From positions 248,001-312,000 of the forward strand of contig JAXOFM010000002.1 in the NCBI GenBank assembly GCA_044841755.1: a stretch of 64,000 nucleotides of DNA. Direction: 5' to 3'. Position numbers and translations under genes: made by a program. This document shows, one piece after another, positions 17,284 to 25,739 of this stretch (the stretch's first letter is position 1; each line of letters begins with the position of its first letter). Below the pieces are notes generated by a model. The model was given only the letters and a program-made list of their open reading frames with translations, was not told the origin of the DNA and made no database searches. This DNA is from CAZAPO01 sp044841755. Lineage in GTDB: Bacteria; Bacteroidota; Bacteroidia; Flavobacteriales; Flavobacteriaceae.

Positions 17284-18939
17284 ATGTTTCGTTCTAGTTT
17301 ACTTCTTGCCCTTTTTTGTGTTCTATTTTCATGTAAAGAAGAAGCAATTGTTTTTTCATTACCAACAATTGATATTGAAAATCCTGAAGACTTATCAGTA
17401 GTCAGGGATTCTACTGATTTCAGAGAGTTCCGTGTATTAGATTCTCGCTATTTGAGTAAAGAAGAACTGTGGAAAGACTTTAATGATGATTTAGTAGATT
17501 TTACGCAAGAAATTCATGATAAGTTAAAACCACTAATTCTTGAACAAGATATACCAACCATTCAATCGCATATTGCAAATGGCGACTTAACTTACGAACA
17601 ACTTACAAAATTCTATTTGTTTAGAATTAGAAATTTTGATAGAGAAAATGAGCTATCACTCAACTCGGTTATTTCATTAAACCCGAAGATAATAGATCAA
17701 GCAAAAGCTGCTGATAATACTCGTTTTGTACAAGCGCCACATCCAATTTTTGGAATGCCAATTCTTTTAAAGGACAACATAAATGCTGTAGATATGCCAA
17801 CTACTGCAGGAGCAGTGGTATTGCATAACAATTATGCAGAGGATGCATTTATTACACAACAGTTAAAAAAGAATGGAGCGCTTATTTTAGGTAAGGCAAA
17901 TCTAAGTGAATGGGCTTATTTTTTCTGTGGTGATTGTCCAAGTGGTTATAGTGCTATTGGAGGACAAACACTTAATCCTTATGGTAGACGAGCCATTGAC
18001 ACAGGAGGCTCAAGCTCAGGTAGTGGAGTTGCTGTATCTGCTAATTTTTGCGTCGCAGCAGTCGGAAGTGAAACTTCTGGCTCTATACTTTCACCTTCAA
18101 GTGCTAATTCAGTGGTTGGGTTAAAACCAACAATCGGATTGTTGAGCAGAAGTGGTATTGTTCCTATTTCTTCAACTTTAGATACCCCAGGACCTATGAC
18201 GAAGAGTGTCATTGATAATGCAATCATTTTAGAAGCGATGAGTGGTTATGACGTTACAGATACAAAATCCGTAATTATAAAAGATCGAGCTGCTATTTCT
18301 TATAGTTTGATGCAATCAGAAGCTTTAAAAGGAAAACGTTTTGGTGTGTTTAAAAGATTGAAAGAAAGAGATTCTTCTTATGTTAAAGCGTTAGAAAAAT
18401 TGAAAGAGTTAGGAGCAGAAGTTGTTGAAGTAGAAGAGGCCAGAGTAGATCGTTCGGGTTTTTTAAGTTTACTGAATTTAGATATGCGAAAAGATCTTCC
18501 AATATATCTCTCAAAAGCGGCAGACACTTCTGTGGTAGTTACTTCTGTGGCATCTGTAATCGAATTCAATTATAAGGATTCGTTGAATATAGCTCCTTAC
18601 GGACAGCGATTGTTTAAAGGAATTGTTGATGATCAGGGAACAGAACAATATCTCGATTCTATTAAAACTGCAATGAAATCAGGTTCGAGAGCTTATTTTG
18701 ATACTCCCTACGAACAACATGATCTTGACGGATTCTTGTCAATTAACAATTGGCACGCAGGATTAGCTGCTTTGGCTGAATATCCAGCTTTAACAGTTCC
18801 AATGGGTTATACAGAAAGAGGTATCCCAAGAGGCTTGACCTTTATTGCTAAGCCCTTACAAGAAAAGCGCTTATTAGAGTGGGGATATTATTATGAACAA
18901 GCTACCAAAAAAAGAGTTCCGCCTCCAAACTATAATTAA
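17284..18939 (+). CDS. Amidase (amidase-signature family), predicted lipoprotein
   Basis: A 551-residue protein with a lipoprotein signal (LLLALFCVLFSC, lipidated C17). The amidase-signature core is complete: catalytic K163 in PILLKDNIN, the GGSSSGSG loop (241-248) with the cis-serine, and the nucleophile in GSETSGSI (S267). These enzymes hydrolyse amides of varied substrates; unlike the glutaminyl-tRNA GatA paralogue, this one is exported and lies beside no gatB or gatC. It probably acts in the periplasm on peptide or other amides. Downstream, rimO starts 39 nt on. Confidence 0.9.
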   Translation: MFRSSLLLALFCVLFSCKEEAIVFSLPTIDIENPEDLSVVRDSTDFREFRVLDSRYLSKEELWKDFNDDLVDFTQEIHDKLKPLILEQDIPTIQSHIANGDLTYEQLTKFYLFRIRNFDRENELSLNSVISLNPKIIDQAKAADNTRFVQAPHPIFGMPILLKDNINAVDMPTTAGAVVLHNNYAEDAFITQQLKKNGALILGKANLSEWAYFFCGDCPSGYSAIGGQTLNPYGRRAIDTGGSSSGSGVAVSANFCVAAVGSETSGSILSPSSANSVVGLKPTIGLLSRSGIVPISSTLDTPGPMTKSVIDNAIILEAMSGYDVTDTKSVIIKDRAAISYSLMQSEALKGKRFGVFKRLKERDSSYVKALEKLKELGAEVVEVEEARVDRSGFLSLLNLDMRKDLPIYLSKAADTSVVVTSVASVIEFNYKDSLNIAPYGQRLFKGIVDDQGTEQYLDSIKTAMKSGSRAYFDTPYEQHDLDGFLSINNWHAGLAALAEYPALTVPMGYTERGIPRGLTFIAKPLQEKRLLEWGYYYEQATKKRVPPPNYN

Positions 18940-18978
18940 TTGTTTTGGTTGTATCTTTGCAGGCAGATTTAAAATGTC

Positions 18979-20280
18979 ATGCGTACAAAGTCTCTAAAGA
19001 AAAATAAGATCAATGTAGTTACCTTGGGTTGTAGTAAGAATGTTTACGACAGTGAAGTGCTTATGGGTCAACTTAAGGCTAATAATAAAGAAGTTGTTCA
19101 TGAGGAGGAAGGAAACATTGTAGTAATAAACACTTGTGGTTTTATTAATAATGCAAAAGAGGAGAGCGTTAATACTATTTTAGAGTATGTTCAAAAGAAG
19201 GATGAAGGAGAAGTTGACAAAGTTTTTGTTACAGGTTGTTTAAGTGAGCGCTATAAACCGGATCTAGAAAAAGAGATTCCAAGTGTTGATGAATACTTTG
19301 GAACTACAGAGCTCCCTAACCTCTTAAAGGCTTTAGGAGCTGACTACAAGCATGAATTAATAGGTGAGCGTTTAACTACTACTCCAAAGAATTATGCATA
19401 TTTAAAAATAGCTGAAGGTTGTGATAGACCTTGTAGTTTTTGTGCAATTCCGTTAATGAGAGGTAAGCACAAATCAACTCCTATTGAAGAGTTGGTGACC
19501 GAAGCTGAAAAGCTTGCTGCGAATGGAGTAAAAGAACTAATTCTTATCGCTCAAGATTTAACGTACTACGGATTAGATCTTTATAAGAAAAGAAATTTAG
19601 CGGAACTCCTTAGAGCACTGGTGAAGGTTGAAGGTATTGAATGGATACGTTTGCATTATGCTTTTCCAACAGGATTCCCTATGGATGTGCTTGAAGTAAT
19701 GAAGCAAGAACCAAAGGTTTGTAATTATTTAGATATTCCGTTACAGCATATATCTGATCATTTATTAAAATCAATGCGACGAGGAACCACAAAGGATAAG
19801 ACAACAAACCTTATAAAGGAGTTTAGACAGCTGGTTCCTGAAATGACAATTCGTACTACACTTATAGTTGGCTACCCTGGTGAAACTGAAGAAGATTTTC
19901 AAGAGCTTAAGCAGTGGGTTTCAGATATGCGTTTTGAGCGCTTAGGATGCTTCACATATTCACATGAAGAAAACACACATGCTTATAATTTAGAAGATGA
20001 TGTTCCGGAAGATGTTAAACAACAACGTGCTAATGAGATTATGGAAGTTCAGTCTCAAATTTCATGGGAACTAAATCAGGAAAAAATTGGTAAGGAATTC
20101 TGTGTTGTTATTGATCGAAAGGAAGGAAATTATTTTATTGGACGAACAGAATTTGATTCTCCAGATGTTGACAATGAAGTACTGATTGATGCCACAAAAA
20201 CTTATTTGAAAACTGGAGAGTTTACAAATGTAGAGATCACTGACGCTGCAGACTTTGATCTTTATGCATCAGTGATCTAA
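18979..20280 (+). CDS. rimO: Ribosomal protein S12 methylthiotransferase RimO
   Basis: A 433-residue radical-SAM methylthiotransferase. The N-terminal UPF0004 domain holds the auxiliary cluster cysteines C18, C53 and C87; the radical-SAM motif CDRPCSFC gives C148, C152 and C155; and a C-terminal TRAM domain (about 365-433) follows. LGCSKNVYDSEVLMG distinguishes RimO from MiaB. RimO adds a methylthio group to the conserved Asp of ribosomal protein S12. A TATCTTTG at 18952-18959 may be its -7 element. The last 60 bp contain a 10-bp inverted repeat. Confidence 0.96.
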   Translation: MRTKSLKKNKINVVTLGCSKNVYDSEVLMGQLKANNKEVVHEEEGNIVVINTCGFINNAKEESVNTILEYVQKKDEGEVDKVFVTGCLSERYKPDLEKEIPSVDEYFGTTELPNLLKALGADYKHELIGERLTTTPKNYAYLKIAEGCDRPCSFCAIPLMRGKHKSTPIEELVTEAEKLAANGVKELILIAQDLTYYGLDLYKKRNLAELLRALVKVEGIEWIRLHYAFPTGFPMDVLEVMKQEPKVCNYLDIPLQHISDHLLKSMRRGTTKDKTTNLIKEFRQLVPEMTIRTTLIVGYPGETEEDFQELKQWVSDMRFERLGCFTYSHEENTHAYNLEDDVPEDVKQQRANEIMEVQSQISWELNQEKIGKEFCVVIDRKEGNYFIGRTEFDSPDVDNEVLIDATKTYLKTGEFTNVEITDAADFDLYASVI

Positions 20281-20284
20281 ATTA

Positions 20285-21583
20285 TTATTCTTTACTTTTT
20301 TCTATTCGAGATAGTTGCCTTGATATTTTTCGGATGGCAGATTCTATTGATTTTTCGGGTTCAATAATATTATATTCTCCCCAGAATTCAGGGTCTGAGA
20401 AGCCAGAAGCTTTATCGCTTAGTATAACGGTTGATCTAATCCTGTTCTTAGGGTTAATCTTAGCTACTAAATTGTTGTTCCAATCAGTAACTGCCATTTC
20501 TACATCTAGTGTATAAGTACTGCTAAATAGCTTCTTAGGCCATTTAACTCTAAAAGACAGCTGCAAATTACTGTAGTTGTAATACCATCTTCCATCAGTA
20601 ATTTTATAGTCCACTTTATATTTTGCAACAACAGGTTCAACATCTACTCTCCGAGGTTTCTTTTTTAGAAACAGTTTAACTGCCTCATCTTTATTCTCGA
20701 CATTAAGTTCGTAACTGGCACTAATAAGAGCAAATGATTGAGAATCAATGTAAAGTTTTCCTTTGTATAAAGGAGTTACAATATTTGGACGCTGCTTAAA
20801 GTCTACAACATATACTGGACGGTCATCAACTTCAGTTATTGGGCTAAAACTAAACTCGTAATAAGGAAAGGTTTCTTCATTAAAAACATAATCAGGATAC
20901 TTTACAATATCTGAGTACAAAGCTCCAAATGGTCCTCCTTGAAGCTTTAAAGCAATAGTATCAAGCCTTGAATAATTAGTATTCTTTCTTGATTTGACCA
21001 ATTCAACAGCATCACTTTTTGCAGTGTGATAAGGTTGTTTGAAAATCTTAACAACTGCTTCAGTTAAAGATGCATTTTTCTTTCTCTTCCGTATAGTTTC
21101 TCTATAGAAAGCCGTCATGATTGTTCGGTCTCTAATGTACTTTTCTCCCCGTCCGTTTAGCATTAGTTTAACAAGTGATTCGGCATCTTTAGGAGCATTA
21201 ATGCTAATTTGCTCTAATTGCGTAATTGTAGGAACTAAATAGATCGTATTTGATCTTTTATCTAGGCTATTCAGGTTAACAGTTAGAGTTTCATAACCAA
21301 GAAATGAAATTGTTAAGGACGTAGTTGAAGAACCATTAGGTATTTTGATAGAAAATTTACCTTCCTTATTTGATATGGTACTAATGTTTGTGCCTGTTGC
21401 AGCTATATCAGCAAAGATTAATGGCTTACGGCTCTCAGAATCTACAACCTTACCTTTATACTCTTTAAAACTGTCATTTTCATCCTGAAAAGCAAATAAA
21501 TTGCTTGAAGATCCTAAGGCGATAATACAAAACAAAGACAGAAAAAGTGCCTTGAAATGTATTGTAGAGATTTCTTTTTTCAT
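20285..21583 (-). CDS. Secreted carboxypeptidase-regulatory-domain protein
   Basis: A 432-residue protein with a signal peptide (residues 1-32) and a carboxypeptidase-D regulatory-like domain at about 36-125 (GKVVDSESRKPLIFADI, SFLGYETLTVNL). The remainder, rich in aromatic and charged strands, has no family I can name, although similar proteins occur across Flavobacteriaceae (DUF5686-like). The regulatory domain suggests a surface or outer-membrane role, as a beta-sandwich adhesive unit. It shares orientation with the small barrel protein upstream but is separated by 94 bp. Confidence 0.75.
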   Translation of the reverse strand: MKKEISTIHFKALFLSLFCIIALGSSSNLFAFQDENDSFKEYKGKVVDSESRKPLIFADIAATGTNISTISNKEGKFSIKIPNGSSTTSLTISFLGYETLTVNLNSLDKRSNTIYLVPTITQLEQISINAPKDAESLVKLMLNGRGEKYIRDRTIMTAFYRETIRKRKKNASLTEAVVKIFKQPYHTAKSDAVELVKSRKNTNYSRLDTIALKLQGGPFGALYSDIVKYPDYVFNEETFPYYEFSFSPITEVDDRPVYVVDFKQRPNIVTPLYKGKLYIDSQSFALISASYELNVENKDEAVKLFLKKKPRRVDVEPVVAKYKVDYKITDGRWYYNYSNLQLSFRVKWPKKLFSSTYTLDVEMAVTDWNNNLVAKINPKNRIRSTVILSDKASGFSDPEFWGEYNIIEPEKSIESAIRKISRQLSRIEKSKE

Positions 21584-21677
21584 AACACTTAAATGTTTGA
21601 TTGATAATGAATCAATTAATTCTATAAGATACTGATTTTTCAGCTTTTTTACTAGTTAAAAAGGTACTTTAACAAAC

Positions 21678-22229
21678 CTAAAAACTATAGGCAAGTCCTA
21701 TTTGTAAAGTGTTGAATTTTCTATAACCAAGATCATCCTCTAAAAACCTGCTAAGTGCTAAATAAGGACGACCTTCAATATAAAAGTTAGGAGTGATTTG
21801 ATATTTTGCTCCAAAAGTAAAGCCAAACATAAATGTATTGAAGAGGTCTTGGTTTTCGGCGTCATCAATATTTAAAAGAATTTGTCCTTCAGGACCAACA
21901 AAGCCTGTAAATTTATCACCAAGTTGAAAATTTAAGAGGACTGGAACATGTAATAGATTAACATTATTAGTTCCATTAAACTCAGTAGACGAATAAATTA
22001 GTTCTGGTTGAATACCTACTATTTCAGAAACAGGAATTGTAGCAAATACCCCAGCATAAACACCTGATCTCTTTTGTACATTATCGCTAGAAGAAGTAAC
22101 TACTTTATTGTGCATGGAGTTTAGTCCAGCTTTTAAACCGAAACTGATATTGTTAGTATCATCACTATCTTGGGCGGTAGCATTAAAAATAAGCCCTAAA
22201 GCGAATAATAAGAATATAAATTTTTTCAT
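21678..22229 (-). CDS. Outer membrane beta-barrel protein, porin-like
   Basis: A 183-residue protein (from the MKKFIFLLFALG start; an in-frame ATG two codons earlier is possible) with a signal peptide and alternating aromatic strands, ending in a C-terminal LAYSF, a typical outer-membrane assembly end. It matches the PorT/OmpA-type small barrel group of the Bacteroidota, and contains the GLKAGLNSMHNKV first strand. The function is unknown; it may be a structural or export-related barrel. Confidence 0.8.
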   Translation of the reverse strand: MKKFIFLLFALGLIFNATAQDSDDTNNISFGLKAGLNSMHNKVVTSSSDNVQKRSGVYAGVFATIPVSEIVGIQPELIYSSTEFNGTNNVNLLHVPVLLNFQLGDKFTGFVGPEGQILLNIDDAENQDLFNTFMFGFTFGAKYQITPNFYIEGRPYLALSRFLEDDLGYRKFNTLQIGLAYSF

Positions 22230-22261
22230 AAGCATTGATATGTACTAGTAAAAGTACTGTA

Positions 22262-22876
22262 TTATTTAGTATTTGATATTGTTCTAAAAGTTAAATTGAT
22301 TCGTGCTGATGTTACCTTTTTGGATGGTGGTAATCTGTGAAGCCAATGATCTTGTATTTCACCTTTCATTACTAATAAGCTTCCATGCTCTAATAGAAAC
22401 TTTAATTTCTCATTAGATGTTTTGTGTTTAAATGCAAAATTTCTTTCAGCTCCAAAGCTTAGTGATGCAATTGCACCATGCTTTTTAAGTTCCTTTTCAT
22501 TATCACTGTGCCAACCCATACTTTCATCGCCATCATGATAAAGATTGCAAAGACATGAATTATAACGTTCGTTAGTCTGCAACTCTATAAATTCTTTAAG
22601 TTTAGATAGCTCTTTGTTAAACGGTATAGCTTCTCGTAAGATACCAGCATATTTGTAATGAAATTGTTCAGTTCCATACCACGCTACTTTTCGTTTTGTA
22701 ACATGATGTTTCCCATAAACAATTGCTTCATCGTTTTTCCAATCTAACTTTTCTATTAATTTTGAAAAAATGGCATCAGCTAATTCTTCTGGAAAAACCT
22801 TTCCGTAGTAATTAACGATGCCATTTTTAGGTAACAAGTTTAATGATTGGTCTATACTATCATTAAAAAGTTTCAC
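22262..22876 (-). CDS. alkB: AlkB-type 2-oxoglutarate/Fe(II) dioxygenase
   Basis: A 204-residue cupin-fold dioxygenase. The iron ligands are readable as WHSDNE (H and D) and DHWLHRLPPSK (distal His), and the 2-oxoglutarate-binding arginines lie in SARINLTFR. AlkB-family enzymes reverse N-alkyl lesions in DNA or RNA; bacterial short forms like this one act on 1-methyladenine and 3-methylcytosine. The gene is 3 nt from the M16 peptidase stop, so it probably rides on that transcript. No ada or DNA-repair partner is adjacent. Confidence 0.9.
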   Translation of the reverse strand: MKLFNDSIDQSLNLLPKNGIVNYYGKVFPEELADAIFSKLIEKLDWKNDEAIVYGKHHVTKRKVAWYGTEQFHYKYAGILREAIPFNKELSKLKEFIELQTNERYNSCLCNLYHDGDESMGWHSDNEKELKKHGAIASLSFGAERNFAFKHKTSNEKLKFLLEHGSLLVMKGEIQDHWLHRLPPSKKVTSARINLTFRTISNTK

Positions 22877-22879
22877 AGC

Positions 22880-25729
22880 TTATTTATCTATATCTGATTT
22901 GTTCTCTAAATTATTTAATAGAACGGGTTTTCCAAAACCTAATGCCTCTAACTTGTCCATTTGTGTAGCTGCATCTCCAACTACCAAATAGTTCATTTTA
23001 TTAACGTCAAGATACTTTTCTGCAAGGGTTTTAATATCTTCAACAGTCATTCCTTTTACAATTCCTTCACGTTGCTTAGCATAGTTATCTGGTAAGTTGT
23101 AATTACTAATGTTGCTTAACATACTAAGTTTAGATCTCATGGTTTCAAAAGCTCTGGCATTACTTTTTACCATAAAACCTTTGGTCACTTCAAGATCATT
23201 TTCATTGTAATTCTTTCCGTAATTTTCAACAATCTCTTTTACTAAAGCAGCAGACTCGTAAGTTACATTAGTTCTAACACCACTAGAAATAGTGAAAGCA
23301 CCTTTAATATTACTCCCTGAAAAACCAGAACGAATTCCATAGGTGTATCCTTTACCCTCTCTAAGTTCTTGTGTAAGCTGCGAAGCAAAGCCTCCTCCAC
23401 CTAAACGATAGTTTAAAACACGAGCAGGATAGTAATCTTCATCTGTGGCAGCAAGTGCTGGGTAGCCAAATTGTATTACTGATTGTTTTGCACCTGGAAC
23501 ATCATAGAAATAAACCTTAGAGTTTTCTGGCGCAACTGGCGACGATACTTCTGGGATGGTTACATCTTTAGCTTCCCATTTTTGATTTAAGTTATTTAAA
23601 GATGAAATAGCCTCTTCTTTAGAAATGTCACCTACCACATGAAAATTTGTGATAGTAGGAGAGAAGTTTTCAATATAATAAGCTTGAAGATCCTCAATAG
23701 TAATAGCATTTACTGATGCTTCATCTCCTATATTGTTTTTCGATAAAATATGATCCTCACCATATGTTAACTTAGCATATTCTAAAGAAGCTATGCTGTT
23801 TGGATTTGCCTTTTGACGCTGTAATTGACTTAAGGTACTCTGTTTGATAAGCGCAAATTCATTTACATCCCAACGTGGTTCTAACAATATCTCTTCAAGA
23901 AGTTCTACGACTTTTGCATAGTTCTTTGCTAAAGCATTTCCAGTGATTACAATATCTTCGTCTGATGAATAAGCATTGATTGAAGCACCTAAGCTAGCAA
24001 TGGCATTTTCTAGCTCTTCAGGAGTTCTGTTCTTTGTTCCTTGAGTAAGCAATTCAGCTAATAAGTTTGAAACCCCAACTTTGTTGAAGTCTTCTAAAAG
24101 CATTCCACCTTTTATTTGCATATTGAATTGCACTAGAGGAACTTCATTGTTTACAATTCCATAAAGCTCAATTCCAGATGATAAAGTTTCTTTCCATACT
24201 TCTGGAACTTTAATGTCTGGACTTTCTCCATAAGGAGGTTCAACTGACCGATCAAAACTTGAAGGCGTCTTTTCATAAGTAGCAGCAATGCTTGCATCAA
24301 ATCCTTCTTCAGCGCCATCAACAATTTGTTCCTCAACTACTTCTGCCAGTTGAGAATCACTAAGTGCTAAATCTGATTTTCCTTTTGGAACAAAACTAGT
24401 TGCAATAAATTCTTGATCTTTGACATAAGCCTTAAAAACTCTCATTACATCATCTGTGGTAACTGCAAGAATCTTCTTTACGTCCTCATTGATGTAAGCT
24501 GGATCATCGGCAAAAATATTATACTGCGCTAGTTGGAACCCTTTACCTAAAACACTTGACAGACCATTGTAAAAGTCGGTTTCTTGAGTTGCTTTAATTC
24601 TATCAAGATCTTTTTGAGGGATACCTTCGGCTTCAAATTTGGCAAAAGCTTCATTAATAGCACTCTGTACATTATCTAATTTCGTGTCATTAAACGCAGT
24701 AACCATTAGCATAAATTGACCGGCGATCTCAGAGCTGTATTGAAACATACTCACGTTATCGGTTAGCTGATTTTCTTCAACTAAGTTTTTATATAAAGGT
24801 GCACTTTTACCTTCTGAAAGGTAACTTGACAAAACATTTAATGCGTATGAATCTTTATGGTATTGATGTACAGATGGCCATGTTAATGTAAGTTGAGGTA
24901 AGCGTGCAAAATTGTCTTCATAATAAAGCTTCTTAGTTGCTGCAAGCGTAACTGGTTGTTTCTCCATTTTTGGAACATCTTCGCCTCGTTTAATTTCACT
25001 AAAGTACTTGTCAACCCATTGTTTGGCTTGATCGATATTAAAATCTCCAGCAATGGTTAAGGTTACATTATTAGGAGTATACCAGCGATTGTAGAAATCT
25101 TTAACATCTTGCAATGTTGCATTTTGGAGATCTTCTAACGAACCAATAACTTGCCAGTTATAAGGATGTTCTTTTGGATACAAGTTCTTATCAATAACAT
25201 AAAAGTTATGTCCATAAGGTTGATTATCTACTCTTTGTCTTTTTTCGTTTTTTACAACTTGCTTTTCCTTTGCTAAAACAGGTTCGGTTACAGTATTGAT
25301 AAAGTAACCGAGTTTATCTGCTTCTGCCCAGATCATTTTTTCTAAGGCATCTTTCGGTACTGTTTGAAAATAATTGGTTCTATCTCGACTGGTAGAACCA
25401 TTTGCTCCTGAGCCTCCAATTCTTGCACTCATTTTATCGAGACCTCCTTTTCCTAAATTTTCAGACTCTAGGAATAATAGATGCTCAAACAAATGTGCAA
25501 AACCTGTACGACCTTCCTTTTCGCGAGCAGAACCAACATGAGCTGTTAATGCAACCGCCACTACAGGATCTGATCGATCTATGTGGAAAATTACATTGAG
25601 ACCATTATCTAATGTGAATTGCTCAAATTCAATGTTAAACTCTTTACTCTCTGTAGCTTTATCAGTTTGACAAGAAAACCCAAAAAATAGGAATGCAACT
25701 AATAATGTTTTGATTGATGAATATTTCAT
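22880..25729 (-). CDS. M16 family metallopeptidase, tandem-repeat lipoprotein
   Basis: A 949-residue protein starting MKYSSIKTLLV (ATG at 25729, chosen for its lipoprotein signal ending FGFSC, lipidated C20). Two M16 halves are joined: the first carries the inverse zinc motif HLFEH (H79, E82, H83) and the second (about 500-940) lacks it, as in pitrilysin-type fused enzymes where one half is inactive. It is likely anchored in the periplasm or outer membrane and degrades peptides. It follows the M14 carboxypeptidase by 10 nt and precedes alkB. Confidence 0.9.
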   Translation of the reverse strand: MKYSSIKTLLVAFLFFGFSCQTDKATESKEFNIEFEQFTLDNGLNVIFHIDRSDPVVAVALTAHVGSAREKEGRTGFAHLFEHLLFLESENLGKGGLDKMSARIGGSGANGSTSRDRTNYFQTVPKDALEKMIWAEADKLGYFINTVTEPVLAKEKQVVKNEKRQRVDNQPYGHNFYVIDKNLYPKEHPYNWQVIGSLEDLQNATLQDVKDFYNRWYTPNNVTLTIAGDFNIDQAKQWVDKYFSEIKRGEDVPKMEKQPVTLAATKKLYYEDNFARLPQLTLTWPSVHQYHKDSYALNVLSSYLSEGKSAPLYKNLVEENQLTDNVSMFQYSSEIAGQFMLMVTAFNDTKLDNVQSAINEAFAKFEAEGIPQKDLDRIKATQETDFYNGLSSVLGKGFQLAQYNIFADDPAYINEDVKKILAVTTDDVMRVFKAYVKDQEFIATSFVPKGKSDLALSDSQLAEVVEEQIVDGAEEGFDASIAATYEKTPSSFDRSVEPPYGESPDIKVPEVWKETLSSGIELYGIVNNEVPLVQFNMQIKGGMLLEDFNKVGVSNLLAELLTQGTKNRTPEELENAIASLGASINAYSSDEDIVITGNALAKNYAKVVELLEEILLEPRWDVNEFALIKQSTLSQLQRQKANPNSIASLEYAKLTYGEDHILSKNNIGDEASVNAITIEDLQAYYIENFSPTITNFHVVGDISKEEAISSLNNLNQKWEAKDVTIPEVSSPVAPENSKVYFYDVPGAKQSVIQFGYPALAATDEDYYPARVLNYRLGGGGFASQLTQELREGKGYTYGIRSGFSGSNIKGAFTISSGVRTNVTYESAALVKEIVENYGKNYNENDLEVTKGFMVKSNARAFETMRSKLSMLSNISNYNLPDNYAKQREGIVKGMTVEDIKTLAEKYLDVNKMNYLVVGDAATQMDKLEALGFGKPVLLNNLENKSDIDK

Positions 25730-25739
25730 TTTAAATAAA

